From Candidatus Binatia bacterium (lineage in GTDB: Bacteria > Desulfobacterota > Binatia > HRBIN30), in the NCBI GenBank assembly GCA_937925685.1, contig CALAMI010000011.1, positions 62,001-126,000 of the forward strand: a stretch of 64,000 bases of DNA. The letters are read 5' to 3'. Below, in pieces: positions 53,579-62,619 of the stretch. Under the pieces are notes generated by a model, which saw only the letters and a list, made by a program, of their open reading frames with translations, did no database searches and was not told the DNA's origin. Position numbers and translations under genes: made by a program. Positions within the stretch are counted from its first letter, which is position 1, and each line of letters begins with the position of its first letter.

Positions 53579-54967
53579 TCACATGTGATCGATGACGGCC
53601 TGCCCGAACTCAGAGCATTTGACGAGTTTGGCTCCTTCCATCAGACGATGAAAGTCGTACGTCACTGTTTTTGCTACAATGGCTCCTTCCATACCGCGGA
53701 TGATCAAGTCTGCAGCCTCGTTCCAACCTAAATGGCGTAACATCATCTCCCCAGAAAGAATCACCGAACCGGGGTTGACCTTGTCGAGGTTGGCATACTT
53801 TGGCGCGGTGCCATGAGTGGCCTCGAAAATGGCATGGCCGCTTACGTAATTGATGTTGCCCCCAGGCGCGATGCCAATGCCACCCACTTGTGCTGCTAAG
53901 GCATCGGACAAATAGTCCCCGTTTAAATTGAGGGTGGCGATCACGTCGAAGTCGCGTGGCCGGGTGAGCACCTGTTGCAGGGTGATGTCAGCGATCGTGT
54001 CGCGGATAAGGAGTTTGCGTTTCCATTGGCCGTTACCGTGGGTCTCCCACAAGGCCAGTCCCGCTTCGACCTCGGCGCGCACCCTGGCCTGTTGCTCGGC
54101 TGTCATCATGTCGTACCCTGGTTCGATCAGGCGAGCATTTTCCTCGACGGCGAGACCGGGGTTTTGCTCCTTGTTGGAGAGGATCCAACTCTCGCGCTCC
54201 GTAACAACCTGTTGTCGAAACTCCCGCTTTGCCAACGCGTAACCCCAGTCGCGGAACGCACCCTCGGTGAACTTCATGATGTTCCCCTTGTGTACCAAGG
54301 TGACGCTTCGGCGCTTGTACCTCAACGCATATTCGATCGCGGCCCGCACGAGTCGTTCCGTGCCCTGGGTCGAGACCGGTTTGATACCGATGGCACTCGT
54401 CTCCGGAAAGCGGATTTTTTTCACCCCCATCTGCATTTGCAGGAAATCGATCACTTTACGGACTTCCGGGGATCCTGCAGGCCACTCGATTCCGGCGTAA
54501 ATGTCTTCCGTGTTTTCCCGGAAGATCACCATGTCGACCAGTTCAGGGTGCTTCACCGGACTCGGAACCCCGGGGAAATAACGCACCGGGCGTAAGCACA
54601 CATAGAGGTCGAGCAACTGGCGCAGCGCGACGTTTAGAGATCGAATCCCGCCGCCAACCGGTGTGGTCAGTGGACCCTTGATCCCGACAACGTAATCTTG
54701 AAAAGCTTGAACCGTTTCCTCGGGCAGCCAGGTTCCGAGCTTATTGAAAGACTTCTCCCCAGCCAGCACTTCCATCCACGCGATCTTTCGCTTTCCCCGA
54801 TAGGCTTTTTCCACGGCGGCGTCGAACACCCGCTGTGCAGCCCGCCAAATATCTGGACCGGTGCCGTCGCCCTCGATAAAGGGAATGATGGGTCGATCGG
54901 GAACTTCGAGTTTGCCGTTCGTGCAGCGAATTTTTTCCCCTGGTGGTACCATCAACCAATTTGCCAT
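53579..54967 (-). CDS. icd: NADP-dependent isocitrate dehydrogenase
   Basis: Oxidative decarboxylation of isocitrate to 2-oxoglutarate in the TCA cycle. 462 residues, somewhat longer than E. coli Icd (416) because of an insert near residue 150-200 and additional C-terminal residues. Motifs include the phosphorylatable/substrate Ser loop [63 protein letters not shown] and the cofactor region [21 protein letters not shown], whose Lys/Tyr pattern favours NADP. Last gene of the minus-strand hem group, 52 bases after hemY ends. Confidence 0.95.
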   Translation of the reverse strand: MANWLMVPPGEKIRCTNGKLEVPDRPIIPFIEGDGTGPDIWRAAQRVFDAAVEKAYRGKRKIAWMEVLAGEKSFNKLGTWLPEETVQAFQDYVVGIKGPLTTPVGGGIRSLNVALRQLLDLYVCLRPVRYFPGVPSPVKHPELVDMVIFRENTEDIYAGIEWPAGSPEVRKVIDFLQMQMGVKKIRFPETSAIGIKPVSTQGTERLVRAAIEYALRYKRRSVTLVHKGNIMKFTEGAFRDWGYALAKREFRQQVVTERESWILSNKEQNPGLAVEENARLIEPGYDMMTAEQQARVRAEVEAGLALWETHGNGQWKRKLLIRDTIADITLQQVLTRPRDFDVIATLNLNGDYLSDALAAQVGGIGIAPGGNINYVSGHAIFEATHGTAPKYANLDKVNPGSVILSGEMMLRHLGWNEAADLIIRGMEGAIVAKTVTYDFHRLMEGAKLVKCSEFGQAVIDHM

Positions 54968-55019
54968 TTGTGACTACCCCTCCGGAGAGTTTGCGCGCTC
55001 TCGCGCGTTGGGCCGTATA

Positions 55020-56513
55020 TCAACCCCGCTGGATACTGTCGACCGGCAGGTCGGTTGCCGTGGCTTGGTCATCGGTTCTTACCTGCAATGGTGCGCTCCT
55101 TGGCCGGCTTGACAGCGCCTGCCAAAGTCTCTCGGCCGCTTGCTGGCCCGCGTGGATGCAATCGGGAATACCAATGCCGTGATAGGAATTGCCAGCCAGG
55201 GCCAGCGTTGGTTCGGCTTTCAGCAGCTCTTCGATGCGGTGCACCCGCTCGGCGTGGCCCACCTCGTACAAGGGCATGGTGTGGGGGTAGCGGTGAACGC
55301 GCACCAGGGTCGGAGTCCCATCAATGTGCAACAGCGGTTCGATCTCTCGGCGTACGGTGCCCACTAGTCGCTCTTCGTCCCAATGCAGAATCTCGGCTTC
55401 GTCTTCCCCACCGAGGAAGGCACGAATTAGGAGCATGCCTGCAGGCGCTCGGCCGGGGTACTTGAGATGGCTCAATGTGCAGGCCCAGGTGAGCAGACCT
55501 TCAGTGCGAGGAACCACCACGCCAAAGCCTGCCAGTCGGCGCCGCATTGCGTGCGCGGGATAGGCTAGGTTCACCGTTACCGACGGAATCGGCTGAATTT
55601 GCGCTAGCTCCCGTGCGAGCTGCGGCCAGGATCGCTGCAGCAACTCTGCACCGCGAAAAGCGGGAAGGGCAAGAAGTAGCGCATCGGCCGGTTGCACTTC
55701 TTGGGCTCGGGTAACGACGCGCCACTGGGCGCCATGTTTTTCGACCCGAACCACTTCTGTCGAGCGCCAGATGTGTGTGCCTTCCAAGTGCGCGGATAGG
55801 GCGTCGACGAGTACCTGCAAACCTCGTTCGAAGGAGGCGAACAAACTCCACCGCGCGCCAGAGCCGGTTGACCGGGCGGCCCGAGCTTGCGCTCGCATCG
55901 CCAGGATGATGCTGCGATGTTGCTCTTCCATGACCAGGAACCGGGGCATCGTCGAGCGCAAACTCAGCTTCCGAGCATCGGCCAGATAGATGCCACCGAC
56001 GAGAGGTTGGGCCACCCGGGCGAGCGCTTCGCGACCAAAGCGACGCACGACAAAGGCAGCCAAGCTCTCGTCGTTGCGCGACGCTTGCCGCGGCAAAAAA
56101 ATTTCAGCCGCCATCCGTAACTTCCCCCGCCAACTAAAGAGGGGCGACAGAGCGAACGGCCAAAGCTTGGTCGGCGCAAGCAACAGGAACCCATCGGGGA
56201 GAGGATAAAGATTGTTGTCACGGACGATGTAGGTGCGCCGGTACGCTTCGTTGGTGCCGATCAACTGCCGGTCCAAGCCGAGAGTCCGGCTGAGTTCGAG
56301 GGCCCACGGCTTTTCGGTGAGGAAAGAGTCTGGTCCACCTTCCAGGATAAAACCCTCCACTGCTTCCGTGACGATCGCACCCCCAAGCCGTGCAGCAGCC
56401 TCGAACACGGTGACTTCCACGGGGAAGCCACTTTCCCGGGCGCGCACCACAAGCCGGTGAGCAGCCGCAAGTCCAGAAATTCCTCCGCCAACGATGACAA
56501 TTCTCGGAATCAT
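55020..56513 (-). CDS. hemY: Protoporphyrinogen/coproporphyrinogen oxidase (HemY/CgoX family)
   Basis: A 497-residue FAD-dependent oxidase. The FAD Rossmann motif IVIVGGGISGLAAAHRL starts the protein, with VTVFEAAARLGGAI; LEGGPDSFLTEKPWAL is the substrate loop, and AQPLVGGIYLADARKLSLRS and AGNSYHGIGIPDCIHAG are family blocks. It removes six electrons from the porphyrinogen with O2. Whether the substrate is proto- or coproporphyrinogen is unclear (see findings). Its ATG overlaps the hemH stop by 4 bases (ATGA). The C-terminal 25 residues are low-complexity. Confidence 0.92.
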   Translation of the reverse strand: MIPRIVIVGGGISGLAAAHRLVVRARESGFPVEVTVFEAAARLGGAIVTEAVEGFILEGGPDSFLTEKPWALELSRTLGLDRQLIGTNEAYRRTYIVRDNNLYPLPDGFLLLAPTKLWPFALSPLFSWRGKLRMAAEIFLPRQASRNDESLAAFVVRRFGREALARVAQPLVGGIYLADARKLSLRSTMPRFLVMEEQHRSIILAMRAQARAARSTGSGARWSLFASFERGLQVLVDALSAHLEGTHIWRSTEVVRVEKHGAQWRVVTRAQEVQPADALLLALPAFRGAELLQRSWPQLARELAQIQPIPSVTVNLAYPAHAMRRRLAGFGVVVPRTEGLLTWACTLSHLKYPGRAPAGMLLIRAFLGGEDEAEILHWDEERLVGTVRREIEPLLHIDGTPTLVRVHRYPHTMPLYEVGHAERVHRIEELLKAEPTLALAGNSYHGIGIPDCIHAGQQAAERLWQALSSRPRSAPLQVRTDDQATATDLPVDSIQRG

Positions 56514-57439
56514 ACGTGTGGCTTGCTAAGCTTTTCGCTCACGAGGTCGGCCAGCATACGGACGAATGCTGGGTGCTCGCCAACCGTGTGCGCACGCACG
56601 AACCGCAAGCCATTTTCCTTTGCTGTGAGGCGGGCTACGACGTCAAGGTCGTAAAGCACCTCCACGTGATCGCACACAAAACCAATGGGGGCCACGACCA
56701 CCCCCGCGACCTTTTCGGCTGCCAGACGCCGAAGGCAGTCGGAGATGTCAGGTTCGAGCCAGGGCTCCTGTGGCGGCCCGCTGCGGCTTTGAAAGGCCAG
56801 TTCCCATCGTTCGTGGCGCAAGCGGGAACAAATCGCAGTAGCCGTCGCCTCCAATTGCTCGACATATGGGGATTGTGCGGCCATGTGGAGCGGCAGACTG
56901 TGCGCCGTGAACACCACCGGTACACGAACTCGATCCGATTCCGAAAAATTCGTCAGCGCTTGGGCAACGCGGCAAGCCATGGCCTCGCGAAACCCGGCTC
57001 GATTGCCCCACCAGGGTACGAAGTCAATCGCAGGAGCTTGTTCTCCCACGGCAGCGCGTGCCTCGACCACGTCGCGGACGTAGCGATTCCACCCGGCCTC
57101 GGATTGTTGGGGTGAGAGGATGATGCCGATCGCCCGCTGCACCCCACGCCCACGCATGACCTCGAGCGTCTCGGCCAGAAAAGGATGCCAATTGCGCATG
57201 CCCATATACACGGGCAGGGGTTGTCCCCGAAACCACAATTCTGCCTCGAGCCGCTTTGCTTGGCGCCAGGTGATGTCGTACAGCGGCGATCGGCCGCCAA
57301 TGGCCAGGTAGTTTCGGCGCGCCAGTTCTAGACGTTCGGGGGGAACGTTGCGGCCTTGTACGACCCGCGCCAAAAAGGAGTCGAGTTCTTCGGGGGCACG
57401 CGGTCCGCCAAAAGCAATGAGCAAAACTGCGTCGTACAT
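56510..57439 (-). CDS. hemH: Ferrochelatase
   Basis: Inserts ferrous iron into the porphyrin ring. 309 residues. AVLLIAFGGPRAPEELDSFL opens the fold, IGGRSPLYDITWRQA follows, the active-site His is in VVFTAHSLPLHM, the acidic metal route is in FQSRSGPPQEPWLEPD, and PIGFVCDHVEVLYDLD is conserved. The length and absence of a C-terminal Fe-S extension are as in the ~310-residue Bacillus-type enzymes. Overlaps hemY and is preceded by hemE 33 bases upstream. ATG with AAAGGGAAC upstream. Confidence 0.95.
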   Translation of the reverse strand: MYDAVLLIAFGGPRAPEELDSFLARVVQGRNVPPERLELARRNYLAIGGRSPLYDITWRQAKRLEAELWFRGQPLPVYMGMRNWHPFLAETLEVMRGRGVQRAIGIILSPQQSEAGWNRYVRDVVEARAAVGEQAPAIDFVPWWGNRAGFREAMACRVAQALTNFSESDRVRVPVVFTAHSLPLHMAAQSPYVEQLEATATAICSRLRHERWELAFQSRSGPPQEPWLEPDISDCLRRLAAEKVAGVVVAPIGFVCDHVEVLYDLDVVARLTAKENGLRFVRAHTVGEHPAFVRMLADLVSEKLSKPHV

Positions 57440-57472
57440 GTCCCTGTTCCCTTTGTCCCGTTGCCCTGGAGT

Positions 57473-58510
57473 CTAGCCTCTCGCCCGCGAGCTTTGGCTG
57501 TACTCGTGAACGAAGTCGACCAAGGCGCGAACCTGGTCTACCGGAGTCTGTGGCAAGATACCGTGTCCTAAATTGAAAATGTGGCCGGGATGCCCTGCAG
57601 CCTTTTCTAACACGGCCCGCGCTTGTTCCAACAGCAGGTCACGCGGTCCCAGCAAAGCGGCGGGATCGAGGTTGCCCTGGATGGCACGATCGAATCCGAC
57701 CCGCTGCCAACCTTGGATCAGATCTACGCGCCAATCGAGCCCGATGACCGTTCCTCCACCTTCTCGCAGCATTTCTAAAAGACCAGCGGTCCCCGTACCG
57801 AAGTGAATGGTGGGAACTTGCCCCGGTAGGTTCTCAAACAGCCGCTTCATGTGGGGCAAGACGAACTGGCGGTAATCGTAAGGCGACAGGCAGCCGACCC
57901 AACTGTCGAAAACTTGCACCGCTTGGGCTCCGGCTTCGATTTGCCGGCGCAAGTACGAGATCACATTATCGACGAGGAAAGACATCAGCTCGTGCCACGC
58001 TCGAGGGGCCCGGTACATTAAGGTTTTCGTGTGCAAGTAGTGGCGCGAGCCCCCGCCTTCGACGAGATAGGATGCCAAGGTAAATGGAGCTCCGGAAAAG
58101 CCAATCAACGGCACTCGTAAGTTTGCTTGGGAGAGGCGCACCGCCTCGTATACGTACGGAAGCTCCGCAGCGGCGTCGATGCGCGGGAGGCGGCCAACAT
58201 CCTGCGGAGTCCGCACAGGCCGGTGAATGACCGGGCCCTCGTTGCGAGAGTACTCGAGCCCTACGCCTAGCGGCTCCAACAGTAACAAGATGTCTGCGAA
58301 CAAAATCGCTGCATCGACTCCCAAGCGGTCCACGGCGGTGACCGTAACCTCGGCTGCGGCTGCCGGTGTCCTACAGAGTTCCAGAAAGCTGTAGCGCCTG
58401 CGTACCCGGCGGTATTCAGGCATGTATCTACCCGCTTGGCGCATGAACCACACCGGTGTGCGGGAAACGGTTGAACGGTGGCAAGCGGCAAGAAAGGTGG
58501 GGTCGATCAC
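57473..58510 (-). CDS. hemE: Uroporphyrinogen decarboxylase
   Basis: Removes four carboxyl groups to give coproporphyrinogen III. 345 residues; PVWFMRQAGRYMPEYR near residue 20 is the UroD signature with active-site Arg, DAAILFADILLLLEPLG carries the catalytic Asp, IGFSGAPFTLASYLVEGG and GFFxxxGHI-like region LGHGILPQTPVDQV complete the family. Start GTG at 58510 fits the family alignment. 90 bases separate it from hemD. Confidence 0.96.
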   Translation of the reverse strand: MIDPTFLAACHRSTVSRTPVWFMRQAGRYMPEYRRVRRRYSFLELCRTPAAAAEVTVTAVDRLGVDAAILFADILLLLEPLGVGLEYSRNEGPVIHRPVRTPQDVGRLPRIDAAAELPYVYEAVRLSQANLRVPLIGFSGAPFTLASYLVEGGGSRHYLHTKTLMYRAPRAWHELMSFLVDNVISYLRRQIEAGAQAVQVFDSWVGCLSPYDYRQFVLPHMKRLFENLPGQVPTIHFGTGTAGLLEMLREGGGTVIGLDWRVDLIQGWQRVGFDRAIQGNLDPAALLGPRDLLLEQARAVLEKAAGHPGHIFNLGHGILPQTPVDQVRALVDFVHEYSQSSRARG

Positions 58511-58600
58511 AGTGGGGCTATGTACAGAGAAAACGAAAAGACGTAAAGCGAGTGCCCGCAGCGGCCCGTTGCCGAGTGGGGGGCGTGTCCCTCTTGAAAC

Positions 58601-59476
58601 TTACTGACCGCGTTTTTTCTGCAGACAGCTTCGGGCGTGCAAGGCAACGAGGTGCATAAGCGCGCCCATTTTGGGCGGCGAGGCCTCGAGGTCGGGCTCG
58701 ACGCCGTGTTGCCTCAGGGCTTGTGAACAAATCGGACCAACCGACGCCACTATCGTCTGCTCGATTCGCGTTTGCCAGAGGTCGAGCTCCGATTCGAACT
58801 CTTGCTCGACGAACGCCCAAACGTTGTGGACCTGGCTGGCACTGGTGAATACGGCTACGGCCGCCTTTCCATCGAGGATGGTACGGATGCCGGTGCGCAG
58901 CGGCAACACATTCTCAGGGTAGTCCCACTGATATATCGAAACGCGGTGTACCTGTGCACCGCGCTCCGTGAGCGCCCGGATGAGTTCCTCGTTGGTTACC
59001 CCGTATTCGTGAACGGCAAGCAGCTTTCCTTGAAGCGGCACGTGAAGGTCGAGGACCGCGAGCAGTTCCCTCCACGTGTGCGGCTCGGGCACCAACCATT
59101 GCGGAGACAAACCAAGTTCGCGGAGTGCAGCTACAGGTTTGGGGCCCCGTGCCACCAGTGTGGCCGAGCGCAGCGCCAAGGCGATCTCGTGTGGCGGGAA
59201 TTTGTCCGCCACTTGTTGGACGAGTTTTTTCAACCCGACTCCCGTAAGCAAAACGACCACATCGAAACGCCCTGCTCGCAGTTGCTCCACGTACTGGTAA
59301 AGGTCTATCGGGTTTTGCCGGGGCACCTCTCGCATAGCCGGTGCGGAGACAGGGATGCCACCGTGGCGCCGGATCATTTCGGCGAGCTCGGCCGCCCGTC
59401 GTGCTTCGAACGCCACGACGACGAGATCGTGCAAACGGCTCGGCGGGTGGCCAGCTTCAGTGGTGTTGTCTGGCAT
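58601..59476 (-). CDS. hemD: Uroporphyrinogen-III synthase
   Basis: Cyclises and inverts ring D of hydroxymethylbilane. 291 residues in two Rossmann-like halves. Conserved features are LLTGVGLKKLVQQVADK, LVARGPKPVAALRELGL, GKLLAVHEYGVTNEELIRAL, and AVAVFTSASQVHNVWAFV with VASVGPICSQALRQHGVEPDLEAS. HemD is a poorly conserved family, so the context (hemE next) adds weight. Starts 12 bases after the TPR gene ends. Confidence 0.92.
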   Translation of the reverse strand: MPDNTTEAGHPPSRLHDLVVVAFEARRAAELAEMIRRHGGIPVSAPAMREVPRQNPIDLYQYVEQLRAGRFDVVVLLTGVGLKKLVQQVADKFPPHEIALALRSATLVARGPKPVAALRELGLSPQWLVPEPHTWRELLAVLDLHVPLQGKLLAVHEYGVTNEELIRALTERGAQVHRVSIYQWDYPENVLPLRTGIRTILDGKAAVAVFTSASQVHNVWAFVEQEFESELDLWQTRIEQTIVASVGPICSQALRQHGVEPDLEASPPKMGALMHLVALHARSCLQKKRGQ

Positions 59477-59488
59477 GGTGAGGGGCCG

Positions 59489-60646
59489 TCACTCGGCAAT
59501 CGTTTCCATGACTCTGCCGGTCGCCTGGTCGACCAGGTCGAAGCGGACCGCTTGGGCGATGCGGAATCGCTCCTTTTGTTCCCGAAGCCGCGCCAGCATA
59601 CGCTCGCGGAACAGGCTGCGCATCTCGGGGCCCATTTGATCCATGGGGAAGTCACGCACGTAAACCTGGGCGCGGTCTTCGCCCGACCACTCGATGCGAT
59701 CGACGCGCGGGCCCATGACTGGGTTTTGGCGAAAGAGACTTTCTGCCGCGGTGCGAAAGGACAGGTTCTCCCCTGCAGGGGAGGATGGCTCTTGCGCTAG
59801 GCTGCTGGCCGGACGCTTAGTTTCGCCACCGTGCATGCGGGCCAGGAGTTGATCTACTTGCTCGCGAATTTGATCGTTGGGAGCGGTCTCCCGGGCGCGA
59901 GCGAATGCTGCCAAGGCCTCCTCGGTCTTTCCCATGCCGTGGTAGGCAACGCCTAGGTTGAAATGGGCTTGGAAGAAATTCGGATCGTCCCGCAGCACTC
60001 CTTGGTAAGCGGCTAAGGCTTCGTCCGTTTCCCCGAGTGCGAGCAGCATGGTACCAAGATCCGTTCGGACCTCCAAGTCATCGGGTTTTTTCGTGAGGTA
60101 CTGCCGGTAGTAGGTAACGGCCGCAGTGGGCTGACGTTGTTCATAAGCGATGTTGCCTAGGGCTCGCAGAGCCTCCAAATCGTCCGGCACCCGTTCGAGG
60201 ATGTGCCGATAGGCCGTGCGGGCGTCGTTCAAGTATGCGGGGTCGAAAAGCCCGGCACGATACTGGGCTTGAGCGGCTTGCCGCCACAAGGTCAGATCGT
60301 CCGGTGCCGCTTGCGCCCTTGCAACTAAGTCGCGGATGGCGTCCTTGACCTGCTGGGGAAGTTCCACCGGCGGGTGATCCGTGGGTAAGTTTCCTTGGCT
60401 CGCCGTTTCGACTCGTTTCACGCCTCCTTTCTTTGCGGGGAACAAAAGGCCATGGACAATTGCTCCGGAACAGAGAAGCACCACCGTGCCGGCGACGAAC
60501 AACGGGGCCCAACGCGGAGGAAGGTGCAGGCGAAGGCGGGATGCGAACGGTCGACCGCACGAGATGCAAAAGCGTGCCGCGGGTTCCCGCGCGGTGCCGC
60601 AAAAGGCGCAGAAGCGTTGTTCCATGGGAAAAACGCTAACGACCAT
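59489..60646 (-). CDS. Zinc-ribbon and TPR membrane protein
   Basis: A 385-residue protein. The N-terminus has a double zinc-ribbon FCAFCGTAREPAARFCISCGR, then a transmembrane helix APLFVAGTVVLLCSGAIVHGLL. The rest has TPR units, such as EALRALGNIAYEQRQPTAAVTYY, EVRTDLGTMLLALGETDEALAAY and FQAHFNLGVAYHGMGKTEEALAAF, placed outside the cytoplasm if the ribbon is inside. The C-terminus, RTAAESLFRQNPVMGPRVDRIEW, is reminiscent of other membrane-bound TPR proteins of unknown function. Start at ATG 60646 with GAGG upstream; 60625 is possible. First gene of the hem group. Confidence 0.8.
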   Translation of the reverse strand: MVVSVFPMEQRFCAFCGTAREPAARFCISCGRPFASRLRLHLPPRWAPLFVAGTVVLLCSGAIVHGLLFPAKKGGVKRVETASQGNLPTDHPPVELPQQVKDAIRDLVARAQAAPDDLTLWRQAAQAQYRAGLFDPAYLNDARTAYRHILERVPDDLEALRALGNIAYEQRQPTAAVTYYRQYLTKKPDDLEVRTDLGTMLLALGETDEALAAYQGVLRDDPNFFQAHFNLGVAYHGMGKTEEALAAFARARETAPNDQIREQVDQLLARMHGGETKRPASSLAQEPSSPAGENLSFRTAAESLFRQNPVMGPRVDRIEWSGEDRAQVYVRDFPMDQMGPEMRSLFRERMLARLREQKERFRIAQAVRFDLVDQATGRVMETIAE

Positions 60647-60743
60647 GGTGGAACCTCGCAACGTGGCATGGGAGCGCAGGGCGCCGGTTACTTCGCTGCC
60701 GCCCCTTGCTATAGTGCGCCCGGACGGAAGGGAGGAGAGCGGG

Positions 60744-61298
60744 ATGAGAAGCATGCACAACTGGGTGACACTGGCTTTGGCACTGACGATGTCCATGTCG
60801 TCGTGTACCTGCGAACGTGCTTTGCCTCCGGCTCCGCAGCCCCCGCCAGCAGCTTTCTCCGAAAGGGGTGCGAGTATTTCCACCCCGAGCCCCTCGCCAC
60901 AGCTCGCGAAGTCCACACCGACCCCGAAGGCCGAGCCGGTAGCCGAGGCACCGACACCGGCGGCGGTGAGTTTACCGGAGGACTTCCCTGCGGACGTACC
61001 CATTTATGCCGGAGCGCAGTTGGAACAGGTACACGACCTGCCGAACAACGCTCACAACGTGATCTTCCGGGCACAGGGCAGTGTAGAAGACATCAACCGC
61101 TTTTATCACGAAAAGCTGACCGCTGCAGGGTGGAATGTCACCCAGCAATTTGCACGGCCCAACCATGCGTTCATGACGTACAAGAAGGGTAACCTGATCG
61201 CCAACGTAACGATTGCCGAGGACTCGCGCGACCCGAACCAACGTGTCATCGCCATTATGTACGAAGAAGAACAGCCCTTGCCGTTCGAGGAGTTCTAA
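60744..61298 (+). CDS. Lipoprotein of unknown function
   Basis: A 184-residue protein with GGAGGAG before the ATG and a lipoprotein signal NWVTLALALTMSMSSC with lipobox Cys. A Pro/Ala/Thr-rich linker of about 70 residues is followed by a compact beta domain from PVPIYAGAQLEQVHDLPNNA onward, with GSVEDINRFYHEKLTAAGW, TYKKGNLIANVTI, and a C-terminal acidic tail. It resembles small putative periplasmic beta-sandwich lipoproteins with no assigned function. Divergent from the TPR gene (98-base shared upstream region). Confidence 0.75.
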   Translation: MRSMHNWVTLALALTMSMSSCTCERALPPAPQPPPAAFSERGASISTPSPSPQLAKSTPTPKAEPVAEAPTPAAVSLPEDFPADVPIYAGAQLEQVHDLPNNAHNVIFRAQGSVEDINRFYHEKLTAAGWNVTQQFARPNHAFMTYKKGNLIANVTIAEDSRDPNQRVIAIMYEEEQPLPFEEF

Positions 61299-61352
61299 AG
61301 CGGGCCGTGCCGACCGTGCAGCCGGTGCGCGGGCGGTTGCGCTGCCGGGCAG

Positions 61353-62249
61353 CTAGGGGTTGGTGGTGTACCCTGAGTGGGGCACGCCGCCGTGACCGAG
61401 GACATGGTCGAGGAACTCGAGTACCGCGGCGGAAAACAAGTCGTTGCGATCGCCAGCGATCATGTGGCCGGCCTCGGCAACGTCAACGAAGCGAGCGTGC
61501 GGTACCGCTTCCAAAAACTCGTGCACACTTTCGGAGCTAATCACGTCGCTCATGCGACCGCGCACGAGCAGCGTGGGAATGACTAGCCTTCGTGCTGCAG
61601 CGAGTAAGCGTTCGGGCTGGCGCGACGCGTCGGGTGTCTTTGCGCCGAGAACGAACTCGGGATCCCAGTGCCAGCGGTAGCGGCCGGAAACGTCGCGACG
61701 GAGATTTTTTTTCAGACCGGCGAAGTCCTTGGGGCGGCGCCGATGGGGAAGATAAGACGCAACCGCAGCGGCTGCTTCCTCGAGCGAAGAAAAGCCATCG
61801 AGATGGCGGCGCATAAACTCGACAATTCGTTGCACTCCCTTCGGCTCCATGCGGGGGGCAATGTCGACGAGCACGAGCGCACGAAACGCACGCGGCCGCT
61901 GTTCCCCTGCTAAAAGCAGCCCCGTGATACCCCCGAGCGATGCACCAACGAGGACAGGTGCTGTGCCTAACGCCTCGACGACCGCGCCTAGGTCGCGCAC
62001 GAAACTCTCGATGCTGTAATCGGCATCCCTCGCCCAGTCGCTCTCGCCGTGACCGCGGAGGTCGAGGGTGATGGCCCGCCAACCGCGAGATGCCACTTGC
62101 ACAGCGGTGTTGCCCCACGCGTGGCGGGTTTGCCCACCCCCAGCCAGAAATAATACCGCGGGTGCCGAGGGGTGGCCCCACGAGTCACCCCGAAGGCGAA
62201 CGCCGCCGTAGCCCTCGAACTCGATGCGTTGCGCGGAAACCTGTGTCAT
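61353..62249 (-). CDS. Alpha/beta hydrolase
   Basis: About 298 residues. VLFLAGGGQTRHAWGNTAV and ITLDLRGHGESDWA are the oxyanion and GxxGxS strands, nucleophile Ser lies in PVLVGASLGGITGLL, the acid residue in TLLVRGRMSDVI, and the catalytic His in DVAEAGHMIAGDRND. It belongs to the large esterase/haloalkane dehalogenase-like group, and the reaction is unknown. Start taken at the ATG at 62249; TTG at 62264 is possible. Confidence 0.9.
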   Translation of the reverse strand: MTQVSAQRIEFEGYGGVRLRGDSWGHPSAPAVLFLAGGGQTRHAWGNTAVQVASRGWRAITLDLRGHGESDWARDADYSIESFVRDLGAVVEALGTAPVLVGASLGGITGLLLAGEQRPRAFRALVLVDIAPRMEPKGVQRIVEFMRRHLDGFSSLEEAAAAVASYLPHRRRPKDFAGLKKNLRRDVSGRYRWHWDPEFVLGAKTPDASRQPERLLAAARRLVIPTLLVRGRMSDVISSESVHEFLEAVPHARFVDVAEAGHMIAGDRNDLFSAAVLEFLDHVLGHGGVPHSGYTTNP

Positions 62250-62619
62250 CGCTGTTGGGTCCAAGCAGTAGCTTTTGAAAGGAGTGCATCGTTACGTCAA
62301 CGGTACAGCAAGGGAACTCGACATACCAAGGTGACCCGTTAAGCCCCACTCCGTCCTCGTCCTTGGCTCCCTTGCCTGCCGACATTTTCCTCGGGATTCG
62401 GACACTTGGCGGGGGTGCCCACCCTCCCCCCGATCTTTGGCCGTCTTCTGCCGATAGGCAGACTCACGTCTGCTGCTCCTCCGCGGCTGTTCGCTCCTGG
62501 GTCCCTGTACGGTATTCCCGGGCGGATCCTTACCCTACGTTCTTACGTTGCCCGAAAGCAGTTTGGCCCGTATAATCGAGGCAATCGGTTTGCGGTGGTA
62601 GCGACCGAAAGGCGCAGGG
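62250..62619. other. Intergenic region before the AAA+ gene
   Basis: About 370 bases. Contains a strong sigma-70-like promoter directed into the AAA+ gene. No other gene, repeat or RNA is seen. Confidence 0.5.
62548..62576 (+). promoter_or_regulatory. Sigma-70-like promoter
   Basis: A perfect -10 TATAAT at 62571-62576 and -35 TTGCCC at 62548-62553, spacing 17 bases. Transcription would start about 62583, some 37 bases before the AAA+ ATG. Confidence 0.75.
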
